Assembly: GCF_030866765.1 (NCBI RefSeq) | Contig: NZ_CP133017.1 | Coordinates: 5,236,501-5,300,500 of the forward strand | Direction of reading: 5' to 3' | DNA length: 64,000 nt | Source of the DNA: Paenibacillus silvisoli | Lineage (GTDB): Bacteria; Bacillota; Bacilli; Paenibacillales; Paenibacillaceae | In this document: in pieces, positions 17,756 through 26,335 of the stretch | Layout of the letters: every line of letters starts with the position of its first letter | Numbering within the stretch: the stretch's first letter is position 1 | Notes under the pieces: generated by a model | What the model was told of the DNA's origin: nothing | The model's input: the letters and a program-made list of their open reading frames with translations, nothing else | Databases searched by the model: none | Position numbers and translations under genes: made by a program

Positions 17756-18823
17756 GTGGTCCAATCCGCGCATGATATGGAAATTGGCATTAGTACATTT
17801 TTAGAAGCGACGTCCGATCCGGTGACGGGCGGTCCGGTAAACCATGCGGAGCGTCTGCGGCATGCCGTAGAGGAAATCGTATTGGCGGATCAGGTCGGGC
17901 TCGATGTGTACGGCATCGGCGAGCATCACCGGCCGGACTATGCAGGCTCGGCGCCTGTCGTCGCTCTTGCAGCAGCCGCAGGCTTGACCAAGCGGATCCG
18001 GCTGACAAGCGCGGTTACGGTGCTTTCCTCCGACGACCCGGTGCGGGTCTATCAGTCCTTCGCTTCGCTTGACGGGATCTCGAACGGACGGGCCGAAATT
18101 ATGGCGGGCAGAGGGTCGTTCATTGAGTCGTTTCCCCTGTTCGGTTACAGCTTAGAGGATTATGATGCACTATTCGAGGAAAAGCTGGAGCTGCTGCTTG
18201 CCGTCCGCGCCTCGGAAAAAGTAAGCTGGCGCGGCGGCCATCGCCCGGCTTTCCAAAACATCGGGATCTACCCGCGTGCCGTGCAAGACCCGCTTCCGGT
18301 ATGGATCGCAAGCGGCGGCAACCCGGAGTCCGCCGTTCGGGCGGGGATGCTGGGACTGCCGATCGCTTTTGCCATCATCGGCGGCATGCCGGAGCAGTTC
18401 GCGCCGCTTGTTGATCTCTATAAGCGGGCTGCCGTTCAAGCCGGGCATGATCCGAGCAAGCTGCAGATCGCCACGCATTCGCACGGCTTCGTAGCGGACA
18501 CGACCGATCAGGCTGCGGACGCCTTCTTCCAGCCGACGCAGGCGCAGATGAACGTCATCGGCCGCGAGCGTAGCTGGGGACAGCCATACAGCCGCGCCAC
18601 GTTCGACGCTGCGCGAAGTCTCCGGGGCGCCCTCTATGTCGGCGATCCGGAATTCGTAGCCGAAAAAATCGTCCTGCTGCGCAAAAATCTCGGCGTTACC
18701 CGCTTCTTCCTGCACGTCAACGTTGGTACGATGCCCCATCGCGAGGTTTTGCATGCCATCGAGCTCCTCGGCACGAAGGTAGCTCCGATTGTGCGCAAGG
18801 AACTGGCGCGGTTGAAATTGTAG
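17756..18823 (+). CDS. luciferase-like monooxygenase (LLM class oxidoreductase)
   Basis: About 355 residues, a TIM-barrel flavin-dependent enzyme of the bacterial luciferase family. It shows [17 protein letters not shown] at about residues 50-66 (the EHH motif of the group), [18 protein letters not shown] and [16 protein letters not shown]. Members oxidise a carbon substrate with reduced FMN or F420 and oxygen. The GTG at 17756 is chosen because AAAGGAG lies 11 bases upstream. Substrate unknown; it stands alone. Confidence 0.88.
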   Translation: MVQSAHDMEIGISTFLEATSDPVTGGPVNHAERLRHAVEEIVLADQVGLDVYGIGEHHRPDYAGSAPVVALAAAAGLTKRIRLTSAVTVLSSDDPVRVYQSFASLDGISNGRAEIMAGRGSFIESFPLFGYSLEDYDALFEEKLELLLAVRASEKVSWRGGHRPAFQNIGIYPRAVQDPLPVWIASGGNPESAVRAGMLGLPIAFAIIGGMPEQFAPLVDLYKRAAVQAGHDPSKLQIATHSHGFVADTTDQAADAFFQPTQAQMNVIGRERSWGQPYSRATFDAARSLRGALYVGDPEFVAEKIVLLRKNLGVTRFFLHVNVGTMPHREVLHAIELLGTKVAPIVRKELARLKL

Positions 18824-18838
18824 TCAGCACTATAGCGA

Positions 18839-18873
18839 AGAGCCGGGAATCTTATCTGATTCCCGGCTCTTTT
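18839..18873. terminator. intrinsic terminator between convergent genes
   Basis: A 13-bp stem, AGAGCCGGGAATC with GATTCCCGGCTCT, a six-base loop and a TTTT tail. Confidence 0.85.
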
Positions 18874-18889
18874 CACATTTTTAAATCCA

Positions 18890-19171
18890 TCATTCCATAT
18901 ACCCCACCAACACGAAGCAAACAATCATCATGACCCCATAGAAGCTAACGGCCCCGGACCTCGACTTCACGAATAAAGCCATTTCCGGAACGACCACGCC
19001 ATAGACCAGCAGGATCGCGCTTATGAAAGCGATCGTGACCGGAATCATGACAACATCCTGGCCGGATGCGATATAGCCGAAGATCCCAAACAGCGCAGAT
19101 GCGCCAATAAGGATGAACATGACCGCCCGAAAGACTCTGTATAAACTAAAGCTGGTTCCGTTCTCCTTCAC
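18890..19171 (-). CDS. small membrane protein
   Basis: 93 residues with three predicted membrane helices (about residues 12-32, 40-60 and 72-91) and almost no soluble part. No family recognised. It is preceded on the same strand by a terminator hairpin and by 185-bp element B, so it is transcribed from its own promoter. Confidence 0.65.
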   Translation of the reverse strand: MKENGTSFSLYRVFRAVMFILIGASALFGIFGYIASGQDVVMIPVTIAFISAILLVYGVVVPEMALFVKSRSGAVSFYGVMMIVCFVLVGYME

Positions 19172-19265
19172 ATCGTAATACGTCTGGATGAGGTCATCTG
19201 CGATATAGCTGCATAAACTAGTATAATTTACCTTAATTCTTGTTAAAGTTTGAAAAGAAAAAAGA

Positions 19266-19300
19266 AGGCCTCATCTCCTTTTTTTTAAGGAATGAGGCCT
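19266..19300 (-). terminator. hairpin terminator downstream of element B
   Basis: AGGCCTCAT pairs with ATGAGGCCT, and further CTCCTT/AAGGA pairing closes a T-rich loop. On the minus strand the stem is followed by TTCTTTTTTC. It lies after element B in the leftward direction, so transcripts of the DUF4038 operon can include element B before ending here. Confidence 0.7.
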
Positions 19301-19336
19301 AGATGGGCAACTTTCTTCACAGGCGGGCTTGAATTG

Positions 19337-19521
19337 CTAACGGTTGCCACAGCGCTTATTTGCCCCATAATGCCTATTTTTGAAAGCTAACGGTTGCGAC
19401 AGCGGCTATTTGCCCCAAATCGGAATAAGTCGCTGCCCAAATCGTCAAATAGCCGCTTTGACAACCGTTACGATTTCAAAAGGGCCACATTGAGGCAAAT
19501 AGCGTGCGTGGCAACCGTTAG
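19337..19521. repeat. 185-bp nested inverted element, copy B (GGTTGCCA subfamily)
   Basis: CTAACG at 19337 to CGTTAG at 19521, exactly 185 bp. Forward 24-bp units start at 19337 and 19387; inverted units end at 19471 and 19521. Units read CTAACGGTTGCCACAGCG, then n2-4, then TATT. It aligns end to end without gaps to copy C. It begins 33 bases after the stop of the leftward DUF4038 gene. Confidence 0.9.
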
Positions 19522-19554
19522 CGTATGCATGCGCGTCGCAGTATGCCCAAGCTT

Positions 19555-20844
19555 TTACGTCCCCCTGCGCTCAGCAACGATAAGCGCATCCGAATTGCAC
19601 TGGAGCATGGCAATTCTTGTTTTCCCGCCGCCGGATACCGTCACATCCGGAATAAGCACGGAGCGCTCGCCGAGCGAAAGCGCCGTAAGATTATAGGCAG
19701 ACAGGTCCGCATCCAGTTCGATGGTGTTGCTGTATGGCGCGTAAATGACGATTTTCTCGAGCCCCGGCATGGCCCCTACGCGAATACCCGGATAAGGAGT
19801 CAGCAGCAGCTCCTGCTTCGGCTCGATGCCGTGAAAATCATGCAGGTCAAACACCCATTTGGCATACCCCACATCCCATGCGCCTTGCAGCCGCAAGGCC
19901 GCCTGCCAGTCGAATGGGATTTTGGACCAGCTCTCGCTCGTGAATTCCGAGCCTTCCTTGTGCCATGACCATACGCCATGCGCGCCATACGTAAAGCCGG
20001 CATTGGCTCCTGAAAGCACGCTGGACCAGAACGCAAGACGCAAATCGAAAGCGCCGAATCGGCCGTATCGGTCGCCGTGTCCGTGACCCTCATAGCAAGG
20101 CTCCGCATTCATGACCGGCTTCGCGAGCGGCTTGTTTCGGAATTGATTGGCAAGCTCGTAGGTATGATGCTGATGTTCCAGCCTATGTCCGGATTGGTAG
20201 ATATACAGCTCCAGCAAGTCGGAATGCAGCAGCTTCTCCGGCAATGCATGAAAGTTGTCGACGATATGCATGGCCGTAATCGCTTCGGGCTGAAGCTCCT
20301 TGAGCTGCTTCAAGGCGATATCGTAATAATCCGTCACTTCGTCGGTATCGAACGCCGTATCTCCGCTGATATAGTAGATGGGCTGATAAGGCGCAAAACG
20401 TTTGACCGCGTATGCCAGGTAAGGGACAAGCGCATCCTTCGGCATCGTATATTCAGGAACGCGTTTATTGGCCCACGTTCCCGGTACATAGTTATTCCAG
20501 AGCAAGGTCAGAATCGGCACAAAGCCCAGCTCGACGGCCATCCGCACCATGGTCTCCGCTTTATCGTAAAACGCGCCGTTGATGCGATAGAAATCCCATG
20601 TTCCGTTCTCGTTCAATTCAAAAGGATAGAGTCCCGTATACGTGTTGCTCGCGTCATGAAGGACCGGAAGAACGCTGATTTGCAGCGCGTTGAAGTTTTG
20701 CGTTTTCCGGTAGCGAAGGTACTGCGCCCATTCTTCGATGCTAGCATTGGAGAACACGCTCCATACCGTGTCAGCCAACATGAAGAAGGGCCGGTCTCCG
20801 CGCAAAAGCGTTCGTTTGTTTTCCGCGATCCGAACAGCCGTCAT
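19555..20844 (-). CDS. DUF4038 (apiosidase-like) glycoside hydrolase
   Basis: About 429 residues, no signal peptide, so intracellular. The DUF4038 TIM-barrel starts at once with RGDRPFFMLADTVWSVFSNAS and continues through NFNALQISVLPV, PILTLLWNNY and KPVMNAEPCYEGHG, whose glutamates are candidate catalytic residues. The C-terminal beta domain resembles the one that usually follows DUF4038. The ATG at 20844 overlaps the stop of the preceding hydrolase gene by four bases. Last gene of a five-gene uptake operon; it probably trims an imported plant-type oligosaccharide. The exact linkage is unknown. Confidence 0.85.
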   Translation of the reverse strand: MTAVRIAENKRTLLRGDRPFFMLADTVWSVFSNASIEEWAQYLRYRKTQNFNALQISVLPVLHDASNTYTGLYPFELNENGTWDFYRINGAFYDKAETMVRMAVELGFVPILTLLWNNYVPGTWANKRVPEYTMPKDALVPYLAYAVKRFAPYQPIYYISGDTAFDTDEVTDYYDIALKQLKELQPEAITAMHIVDNFHALPEKLLHSDLLELYIYQSGHRLEHQHHTYELANQFRNKPLAKPVMNAEPCYEGHGHGDRYGRFGAFDLRLAFWSSVLSGANAGFTYGAHGVWSWHKEGSEFTSESWSKIPFDWQAALRLQGAWDVGYAKWVFDLHDFHGIEPKQELLLTPYPGIRVGAMPGLEKIVIYAPYSNTIELDADLSAYNLTALSLGERSVLIPDVTVSGGGKTRIAMLQCNSDALIVAERRGT

Positions 20845-22463
20845 ACCTGCACCGCCTCTACAAGAAGTACCCAATCATCGCCGCCAGGCGTACCCTCGGC
20901 CGATTCGGGCGTGGTAAATAAGGGACGTTCACACCGTTCCCGCTCGTTCATTTGACCCGTTCGAGGGTTATACCATTGAAACGAAGCCCGCTCCGTCAAT
21001 GCCTCGGGAAGCTCGCAAAAGCCGGTGGCCGGAAAATAAACGGCGGTCACTCCCGCGCCTGCGTCTCGCAAGCAGAGCGGAAGCGTCCCTTCTTTCTCCG
21101 AGCCCGATGCCGATAGCAGACTCTCCGGCGATGGAGCCAATCGGTCAAATCGGAGCGTTTCCGTCATGAATCGGTAGTAGAGAGGCAGATAGGCAGCGCC
21201 TATCGGATCTTTATCCAGCCTCATATGCGCGCCCCATGTATTATCGAAGCCATGAACGACCGCGTATCCGCTGAAGCCGGCTCGCCATTGTCCTCTTCGC
21301 GTATGGTGATGATCCATCCGCTGATGACCGCCTGCGGTAAGAAGCCCTTCCGCGCGTTCATATCCGAATTCCGCGCAGACGCAAACTTTATTTCCGGTGC
21401 CAAAATGATGCTTCATATCGCTTTCGATGCCGATGCAGAGGGAGGCATCCTTCGTCCATTTCTCCGTTTCCGTCCCCCACTCCGTCTGAACCAGAAACAC
21501 ATCGACGGTTTCGCAGTCGCCGAGCCTTTCATGCAGCGGGACGACCTTCTCCCAGTTATGGGCGCCGATCGGATGCGCATAAGGGTCTTCCCCGCGGATC
21601 TGCTTCGTCAAGCCTTTGAACCAGCGGTTCGACTCCTTAAGCCTGCCAGGCGTACCGAGCGGGTAAAACTCATATTCATTCGCCGGACACCAGATATAGA
21701 CCGATGAGAACGCCGCGTATCTTGCCACGATATAGCTGTTCCAGAAGGCTTCGTATTCCGGCAGAAATTTGCCCCTGTCGTTGAACGGAAACTCAAACAG
21801 CCAGCCTTCCGGTATCATCTCGAACCCGATCCCAAGCTTCGCGCCCATGGCGACAACCTCGTCTACGGCTTTGAAATAGGCGAGGTTCAGCTTCGTAAAA
21901 ACCGGCATCTGCGCGCTTCCGCCCCACGGCCAGAGGTCCTTGGTCTGCCATTGATTCGCGACTTCCGGATGATAGGGACTGACCTGAAGCCTGGCCCGTA
22001 TGTAATTTACGCCCTGCGATTTCCGGTGCGAGAAGATGCTCTCCACGTCAACGTCGCAGTAATGCGCGCCGAATACGTTGTACATCGTATCCCCGAACAA
22101 GAAGTAAGGCTCGCCATTGTCGAATCGGAACCCATAGCTTGCTTCCGTATCAGCCCGGAGAAAGCCCTTGCTTCCCTCCTCCGCAGGCAAAGCCTCGACT
22201 TGAAACCGCGCTTCGAGCTGCTCATTCGCCGGCACGGACCAGATTCTGCACAGCCAGCTCCCTTCATGCACAGGCGTCCATCTTACCTTCCAGCACTGGC
22301 TGCCCGTATCATCAAGCCCATCGTAATAAGCGTTGGCGCTTTGACGGGTCCCGCTAGCAGGATGCACGAACTCGGCACGAACCTGCACGTCCCAGAACGG
22401 GTTCGCGTAGCTCGCAGACGAAGCTGCGGCGAATTCGCTCATTTTCCATTTTCGGGCTTCCAC
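20841..22463 (-). CDS. DUF5060 plus DUF4038 glycoside hydrolase
   Basis: About 540 residues from the GTG at 22463, which has GGAGGG seven bases upstream. Longer in-frame extensions run back into the permease gene and are arginine-rich shadow sequence. An N-terminal immunoglobulin-like DUF5060 domain (NPFWDVQVRAEFVHP through RWTPVHEGSW) is followed by a DUF4038 barrel (GFRFDNGEPYFLFGDTMYNVF, SSVYIWCPANEYE, VCVCAEFGYERAEG), giving candidate catalytic glutamates. No signal peptide. It lies between the permeases and a second DUF4038 enzyme, implying joint cleavage of the imported sugar. Confidence 0.87.
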   Translation of the reverse strand: MEARKWKMSEFAAASSASYANPFWDVQVRAEFVHPASGTRQSANAYYDGLDDTGSQCWKVRWTPVHEGSWLCRIWSVPANEQLEARFQVEALPAEEGSKGFLRADTEASYGFRFDNGEPYFLFGDTMYNVFGAHYCDVDVESIFSHRKSQGVNYIRARLQVSPYHPEVANQWQTKDLWPWGGSAQMPVFTKLNLAYFKAVDEVVAMGAKLGIGFEMIPEGWLFEFPFNDRGKFLPEYEAFWNSYIVARYAAFSSVYIWCPANEYEFYPLGTPGRLKESNRWFKGLTKQIRGEDPYAHPIGAHNWEKVVPLHERLGDCETVDVFLVQTEWGTETEKWTKDASLCIGIESDMKHHFGTGNKVCVCAEFGYERAEGLLTAGGHQRMDHHHTRRGQWRAGFSGYAVVHGFDNTWGAHMRLDKDPIGAAYLPLYYRFMTETLRFDRLAPSPESLLSASGSEKEGTLPLCLRDAGAGVTAVYFPATGFCELPEALTERASFQWYNPRTGQMNERERCERPLFTTPESAEGTPGGDDWVLLVEAVQV

Positions 22464-22486
22464 TTTCGATCCCTCCACTCTCGTTC

Positions 22487-23371
22487 TCAGCCCTTCACGC
22501 TGCCTAACCGGATGCCGCTGACAAAATATTTTTGCAGAAAAGGATAAACAAGGAGGATCGGAATGGCGGCCACGATCATTTGCGCGCCTTTTACCGAACG
22601 GTCGTTCAGCTTGGCCAGCCTCTCCGCTTCGGTTGCGGTCATCGTCTGGAAGTTGAACTCGACGACGATCGTCTGCAAATAGCTTTGGAGCGGATAATTC
22701 TCGGCGCTGCGCATGTAGATCAGGCCGTCGAACCAGGAATTCCAATGCCCGACCAAGCAGAACAGCGTGATGGTCGCGATCGCGGGCATCGATACGGGCA
22801 CATAAATTTGCCACAGCGTCCGCCAGTGGGTGGCGCCGTCGATATTGGCGGCATCGTCCAGCTCCTCAGGCACTTCCCGGAAGAAATTGAGCATGAGGAT
22901 AATATTGAATACCGTCACGGCGCCAGGCAAGACGAGCGCCCAAATCGTATCCATCAGGCCAAGCTCTTTGATCAGAATATAGTTCGGAATAAGCCCGCCG
23001 TTGAAGAGCATGGTGAAGAAGAAGATCCAAACATAGACGGAACGCATCTTGAACGATTCGACTTTCTTGGACAGCGGAAACGCAATCAGAATGACGAGCA
23101 GCACGTTGATCAAGGTCCCGATGGTCGCCCGTTGGATCGTAATGCCGAACGCGCGCCAGAACGCTTGCCTTTCCAGCACGTAGTTGTAAGGCTCCAGCGT
23201 AAACCTTACCGGCCAAAGATGGACAAGACCGCCGGCTACGGCCGAATTATCGCTTAGCGACAGCGCGATGATATGGACGAACGGAATGATGCATATAATC
23301 GCAACCAACCCAAGAAAGGCATAATTAAACACGCCGAATAACTTCTGTCCTCGCGTTTGCCGAGTAGGCAT
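22487..23371 (-). CDS. carbohydrate ABC transporter permease (LplC/MalG type)
   Basis: 294 residues with six membrane helices. The cytoplasmic EAA loop reads EELDDAANIDGATHWRTLWQ (about residues 180-200) and contacts the shared ATPase. The LplC/YtcP subgroup is indicated by FTMLFNGGLIPNYILIK and by the C-terminal end KYFVSGIRLGSVKG. Strong GGGGGG ribosome site. It pairs with the permease 13 bases upstream. No ATPase gene is present, so an MsmX-type ATPase elsewhere in the genome is assumed. Confidence 0.94.
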   Translation of the reverse strand: MPTRQTRGQKLFGVFNYAFLGLVAIICIIPFVHIIALSLSDNSAVAGGLVHLWPVRFTLEPYNYVLERQAFWRAFGITIQRATIGTLINVLLVILIAFPLSKKVESFKMRSVYVWIFFFTMLFNGGLIPNYILIKELGLMDTIWALVLPGAVTVFNIILMLNFFREVPEELDDAANIDGATHWRTLWQIYVPVSMPAIATITLFCLVGHWNSWFDGLIYMRSAENYPLQSYLQTIVVEFNFQTMTATEAERLAKLNDRSVKGAQMIVAAIPILLVYPFLQKYFVSGIRLGSVKG

Positions 23372-23384
23372 GGTCTTCCCCCCA

Positions 23385-24329
23385 TTAGAAGAGACGATAT
23401 TTAAATAAGCGATAAGCGATCAAATAGGACGTGGTAATGAGGATAAAGGAAACGAGCGATTTCAATAGGCCGACAGCCGTGGAGGGACCGTACTGCGCTT
23501 GCAGCAAGCCCATCCGGTACACCATCGTATCGATAATATCGCCGGATTCATAAACCTGCGGGCTGTAAAGGTTAAAGATCTGGTCGAAGCCGGCATCGAG
23601 TACGCTGCCCAAGCTCAGCACCATCAGCAAAATGATGATCATGTGCATCCCCGGCAGCGTGACATGCCAGGTTTGCTTCCATCGTCCCGCCCCATCGACC
23701 GCAGCCGCTTCGTACAGGGAAGGATCGATGCTCGTAATGGCAGCCAAATAGACGACCGTATTGAAGCCGAACGTTTTCCAAACATCCGAAGCGACCATCG
23801 TATAGGGGAACCACGAATTCTCGCCTAAGAAATAGACCGGCTCAATGCCGAACAAGCCCAGAAAGGAGTTGACGATGCCATCGGATGGCGACAGGATGTC
23901 GATCATGATGCCGCCTAATATAATCCAAGATAAGAAGTAAGGAAAATAAATAATCGTCTGCGTGGTTCGTTTAAACAGCGTATTTCTCACTTCGTTTAGC
24001 AGCAACGCGAACGTGATCGGAACGAACAGATTGGCGACAATTTTCATGACGGCAATGAACAGCGTGTTCCACACGACGTTCCAAATGTTCGGCATCGCAA
24101 ATACATATTCGATATTGTCGAGACCGGTCCACTTCTGACCGCCGAATAGTCCTTTGAGCGGGATGAAGTTTTGGAACGCGATCGATACGCCCACCATCGG
24201 GATATAGGAAAAGATCACGATCAGGATCAGCCCCGGGAGAAGCATCAAGTGCAGCGGGAGCTCTCTTCTCTTCCGGTAATTCATTTTTTTAGCGCCTGTA
24301 TCGGCTCGTTTTTCAGTCGCCAGCTCCAT
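23385..24329 (-). CDS. carbohydrate ABC transporter permease (LplB type)
   Basis: 314 residues with six membrane helices and the EAA motif SLYEAAAVDGAGRWKQTWHVTLP. LplB/YteP traits include the N-terminal ELPLHLMLLPGLILIVIFSYIPM and VFAMPNIWNVVWNTL. It forms the channel with the downstream LplC-type protein, importing complex oligosaccharides delivered by the solute-binding lipoprotein encoded upstream. Confidence 0.94.
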   Translation of the reverse strand: MELATEKRADTGAKKMNYRKRRELPLHLMLLPGLILIVIFSYIPMVGVSIAFQNFIPLKGLFGGQKWTGLDNIEYVFAMPNIWNVVWNTLFIAVMKIVANLFVPITFALLLNEVRNTLFKRTTQTIIYFPYFLSWIILGGIMIDILSPSDGIVNSFLGLFGIEPVYFLGENSWFPYTMVASDVWKTFGFNTVVYLAAITSIDPSLYEAAAVDGAGRWKQTWHVTLPGMHMIIILLMVLSLGSVLDAGFDQIFNLYSPQVYESGDIIDTMVYRMGLLQAQYGPSTAVGLLKSLVSFILITTSYLIAYRLFKYRLF

Positions 24330-24364
24330 GGAACACCCTCATTCCAACGAGAAGTTTTTGAAAT

Positions 24365-24406
24365 AGCCGTGCAAGCGCCACCTTCATGGATGGCACTTGC
24401 ACGGCT
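24365..24406 (-). promoter_or_regulatory. intercistronic stem-loop after the first solute-binding protein gene
   Basis: A near-perfect 16-bp stem, AGCCGTGCAAGCGCCA with its complement, and a 10-base loop, with no strong T-run. It lies between the binding protein and permease genes. Such hairpins usually protect the upstream mRNA or attenuate readthrough, giving more binding protein than permease. Confidence 0.6.
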
Positions 24407-24415
24407 GCATGTCTA

Positions 24416-26041
24416 TTAATTTTTAGGGACCATGGCATTAATCTCTTCCGTCACTTGCTCGCCGCCAAGCGAATTCCATTTGGCGACCATATCGTCAAAG
24501 CCGCTTTCCGCTTTCGTCTTGCCTTGGATAATGCTGGTCAACGTCGTAACGAGCAGTTCATCCATCGAGCTGCCGCGTGCCACTTCCGTCGGAGACGGCG
24601 CGCCCAGATAAGCATCCCACATGACTTGACCCGGATAGGAGGCGTCGACGAAGTTGAATGGCGTATCCCCTGGGCCGAACATCATGTTAATGGACCAGTT
24701 TCCTTGCTGGATCGCATCGTAGAAGCCTTTTCCGGAACCGGTCAGACTGCTCTCCGTACCATCCGCGACCGCTTTTTTAATATCTTGGTGAGCTTTAAGG
24801 TCAATCATCGGATCGAGCGAATAAACCGGGGACATCCACCAGATGCCCTGCACGTCGTCCGCGGTGAACCATTTGTTATAGTCCGGGTTGGCGCCGAACA
24901 ATTGCTCCACATACAGATTCATCATCTTGATCAGGTTCTCGGGATGCTTGGTTCCTTTCTTGACGACCATCCAGCCGTCGGCCGAGATCTTCAACGGAAT
25001 TTTGGCCGGCTCGCCGGTTTTGGTAGGGAGCGGTACCGTAATCCACTTCGCGTTCTTATCATTGGCAAGCGTCTTCTCCGCCGTGAAAGCCATCCAGTGA
25101 GGTCCGTAGAACATGCCCGTCTTGCCCGCTACGACGGATTCCATCGCTTTGCCGTTGTCTTTGGAGCCGAACTCCTTGTCGAGCAAGCCTTCCTTGAACA
25201 TTTTCTGAAGCAATGCCAGCGGCTCTTTCATTTCCGGCTGCACGATGCCGCGTTGAACCTTGCCATCCTTCTCGATCCAGTTCAGCGGGAACGCGTCATA
25301 AGCCCAGAACAGGCCTTGCATGTTATAGCGGAAATCGTTGTCGATCTCCAGGCCAAGCGTGTCGGCCTTTCCGTTGCCGTCCGGATCGTTCTTCACGAAA
25401 GCCGTTGCGATATTGTAGACGTCTTCGATCGTTTTAGGCCGTTCAAGCCCGAGCTTGGTGAGCCAGTCTTCGCGGATCCACAAATGGCTGTATCCGTTCG
25501 TCGAAGGCATCTTGATCGGGAATCCGTATACTTTGCCGTCATACGTTACAGGCTCGAATACGCGCTTCGTTTCGCTCTCGATGATGCTCTTCAACAAGTC
25601 GGAGGCGTATTCGTCGTAGAGGGTTCCGATTTCCTCGACCGCCCCCGCTTCCATGAGCTGCTGCATATCCGAGGCTTGCCCGACTTGGAAGATATCGGGG
25701 AGATCGCCGGATGCCATGGCCAGCTTTAGCTTTTGATCGTATGAGGTGCTGTCCGACAGCATTTTATAGTCTACCGAGATGCCGAGCTGCTCTTTGAATA
25801 ATCGGGTCCAGCGGTTGTCTGCAAGCTTTTCGCCGGTGTTCTTTTCCAGCTTGCTGACGTTCTCGTCGTTTGGATTCATGTTGCGTCCAAAGGTGTACGT
25901 GATCGCTTCCTGAGAATCTGCGGTGTTGGAATCATTGTTCGCAGTCGAATCGGTATTCCCGCCGCCGTTGTTCGAAGAACAACCGACAACAAGAACCATG
26001 ACGAGTGATGCCAAACATGCCATCCATAATTGCTTTGCCAT
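24416..26041 (-). CDS. extracellular solute-binding lipoprotein (LplA type)
   Basis: About 541 residues from the ATG at 26041, with GGGAGGG seven bases upstream. A signal peptide ends in the lipobox VVVGCSS with the lipidated cysteine near residue 21, then comes a Gly/Asn/Thr-rich linker. The large LplA-like binding fold includes GVDY-type segments, ISADGWMVVKKGTKHPENLIKMMN and an aromatic-rich pocket (YNKWFTADDVQGIWWMSPVY). It captures a complex oligosaccharide at the outer membrane face and hands it to the two permeases encoded next. First gene of the operon; a cre-like site lies upstream. Confidence 0.94.
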   Translation of the reverse strand: MAKQLWMACLASLVMVLVVGCSSNNGGGNTDSTANNDSNTADSQEAITYTFGRNMNPNDENVSKLEKNTGEKLADNRWTRLFKEQLGISVDYKMLSDSTSYDQKLKLAMASGDLPDIFQVGQASDMQQLMEAGAVEEIGTLYDEYASDLLKSIIESETKRVFEPVTYDGKVYGFPIKMPSTNGYSHLWIREDWLTKLGLERPKTIEDVYNIATAFVKNDPDGNGKADTLGLEIDNDFRYNMQGLFWAYDAFPLNWIEKDGKVQRGIVQPEMKEPLALLQKMFKEGLLDKEFGSKDNGKAMESVVAGKTGMFYGPHWMAFTAEKTLANDKNAKWITVPLPTKTGEPAKIPLKISADGWMVVKKGTKHPENLIKMMNLYVEQLFGANPDYNKWFTADDVQGIWWMSPVYSLDPMIDLKAHQDIKKAVADGTESSLTGSGKGFYDAIQQGNWSINMMFGPGDTPFNFVDASYPGQVMWDAYLGAPSPTEVARGSSMDELLVTTLTSIIQGKTKAESGFDDMVAKWNSLGGEQVTEEINAMVPKN

Positions 26042-26096
26042 CCTCAAGCCCTCCCTTTTTTCATCCAAGCCGGTCCGTAAGTTTTGATCGGCCCCT

Positions 26097-26110
26097 TTTA
26101 AGCGCTTACA
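26097..26110 (-). promoter_or_regulatory. cre-like CcpA site
   Basis: On the minus strand TGTAAGCGCTTAAA, matching the catabolite-responsive element consensus except at one strongly conserved end base. It lies just downstream of the predicted -10 box, where bound CcpA would block elongation. Suggests glucose repression of the sugar operon. Confidence 0.6.
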
Positions 26111-26128
26111 ATAGTCGCTCGCAAGGCA

Positions 26129-26157
26129 ATAGTAGCAGATATTCCAAATGTATACAA
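26129..26157 (-). promoter_or_regulatory. predicted promoter of the first sugar ABC operon
   Basis: TTGTAT and TACTAT on the minus strand, 17 bases apart, about 90 bases upstream of the solute-binding protein start and directly before the cre-like site. Confidence 0.5.
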
Positions 26158-26247
26158 TATAAATTTTATATGTATTTATCCTGTATATTGATCGTCGGTT
26201 GGTATGGCAAATATCCGCATAATCTCCCATGAATCCCCTAATAACGC

Positions 26248-26322
26248 CAAAAAACCTCCTTGTTAGGAGGTTGGTTGCAACTGTATTGGTAAAAAAAGCA
26301 GCCGATCATTCTTGTCGGCTGC
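26248..26322 (-). terminator. two tandem intrinsic terminators separating the ABC operons
   Basis: On the minus strand, first GCAGCCGA/TCGGCTGC (26298-26322) with a seven-T run, then AACCTCCT/AGGAGGTT (26253-26272) with a six-T run. Both are downstream of the leftward permease gene ending at 26336 and insulate it from the next operon. Confidence 0.85.
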
Positions 26323-26335
26323 CTTGCATCTCGAA

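Noticed and set aside
19337..19521. CRISPR-like interpretation of the regularly spaced 24-bp units
   Set aside because: Only two units per orientation, inverted relative to each other, spacers similar between copies, and no cas genes in the window.
22464..22814. N-terminal extension of the DUF5060-DUF4038 enzyme
   Set aside because: The extension overlaps the permease gene in another frame and is arginine-rich; a GTG with a strong ribosome site at 22463 explains the true start.
26042..26230. N-terminal extension of the first solute-binding protein
   Set aside because: It runs through the predicted promoter and cre-like site, and the lipoprotein signal peptide begins only at 26041.
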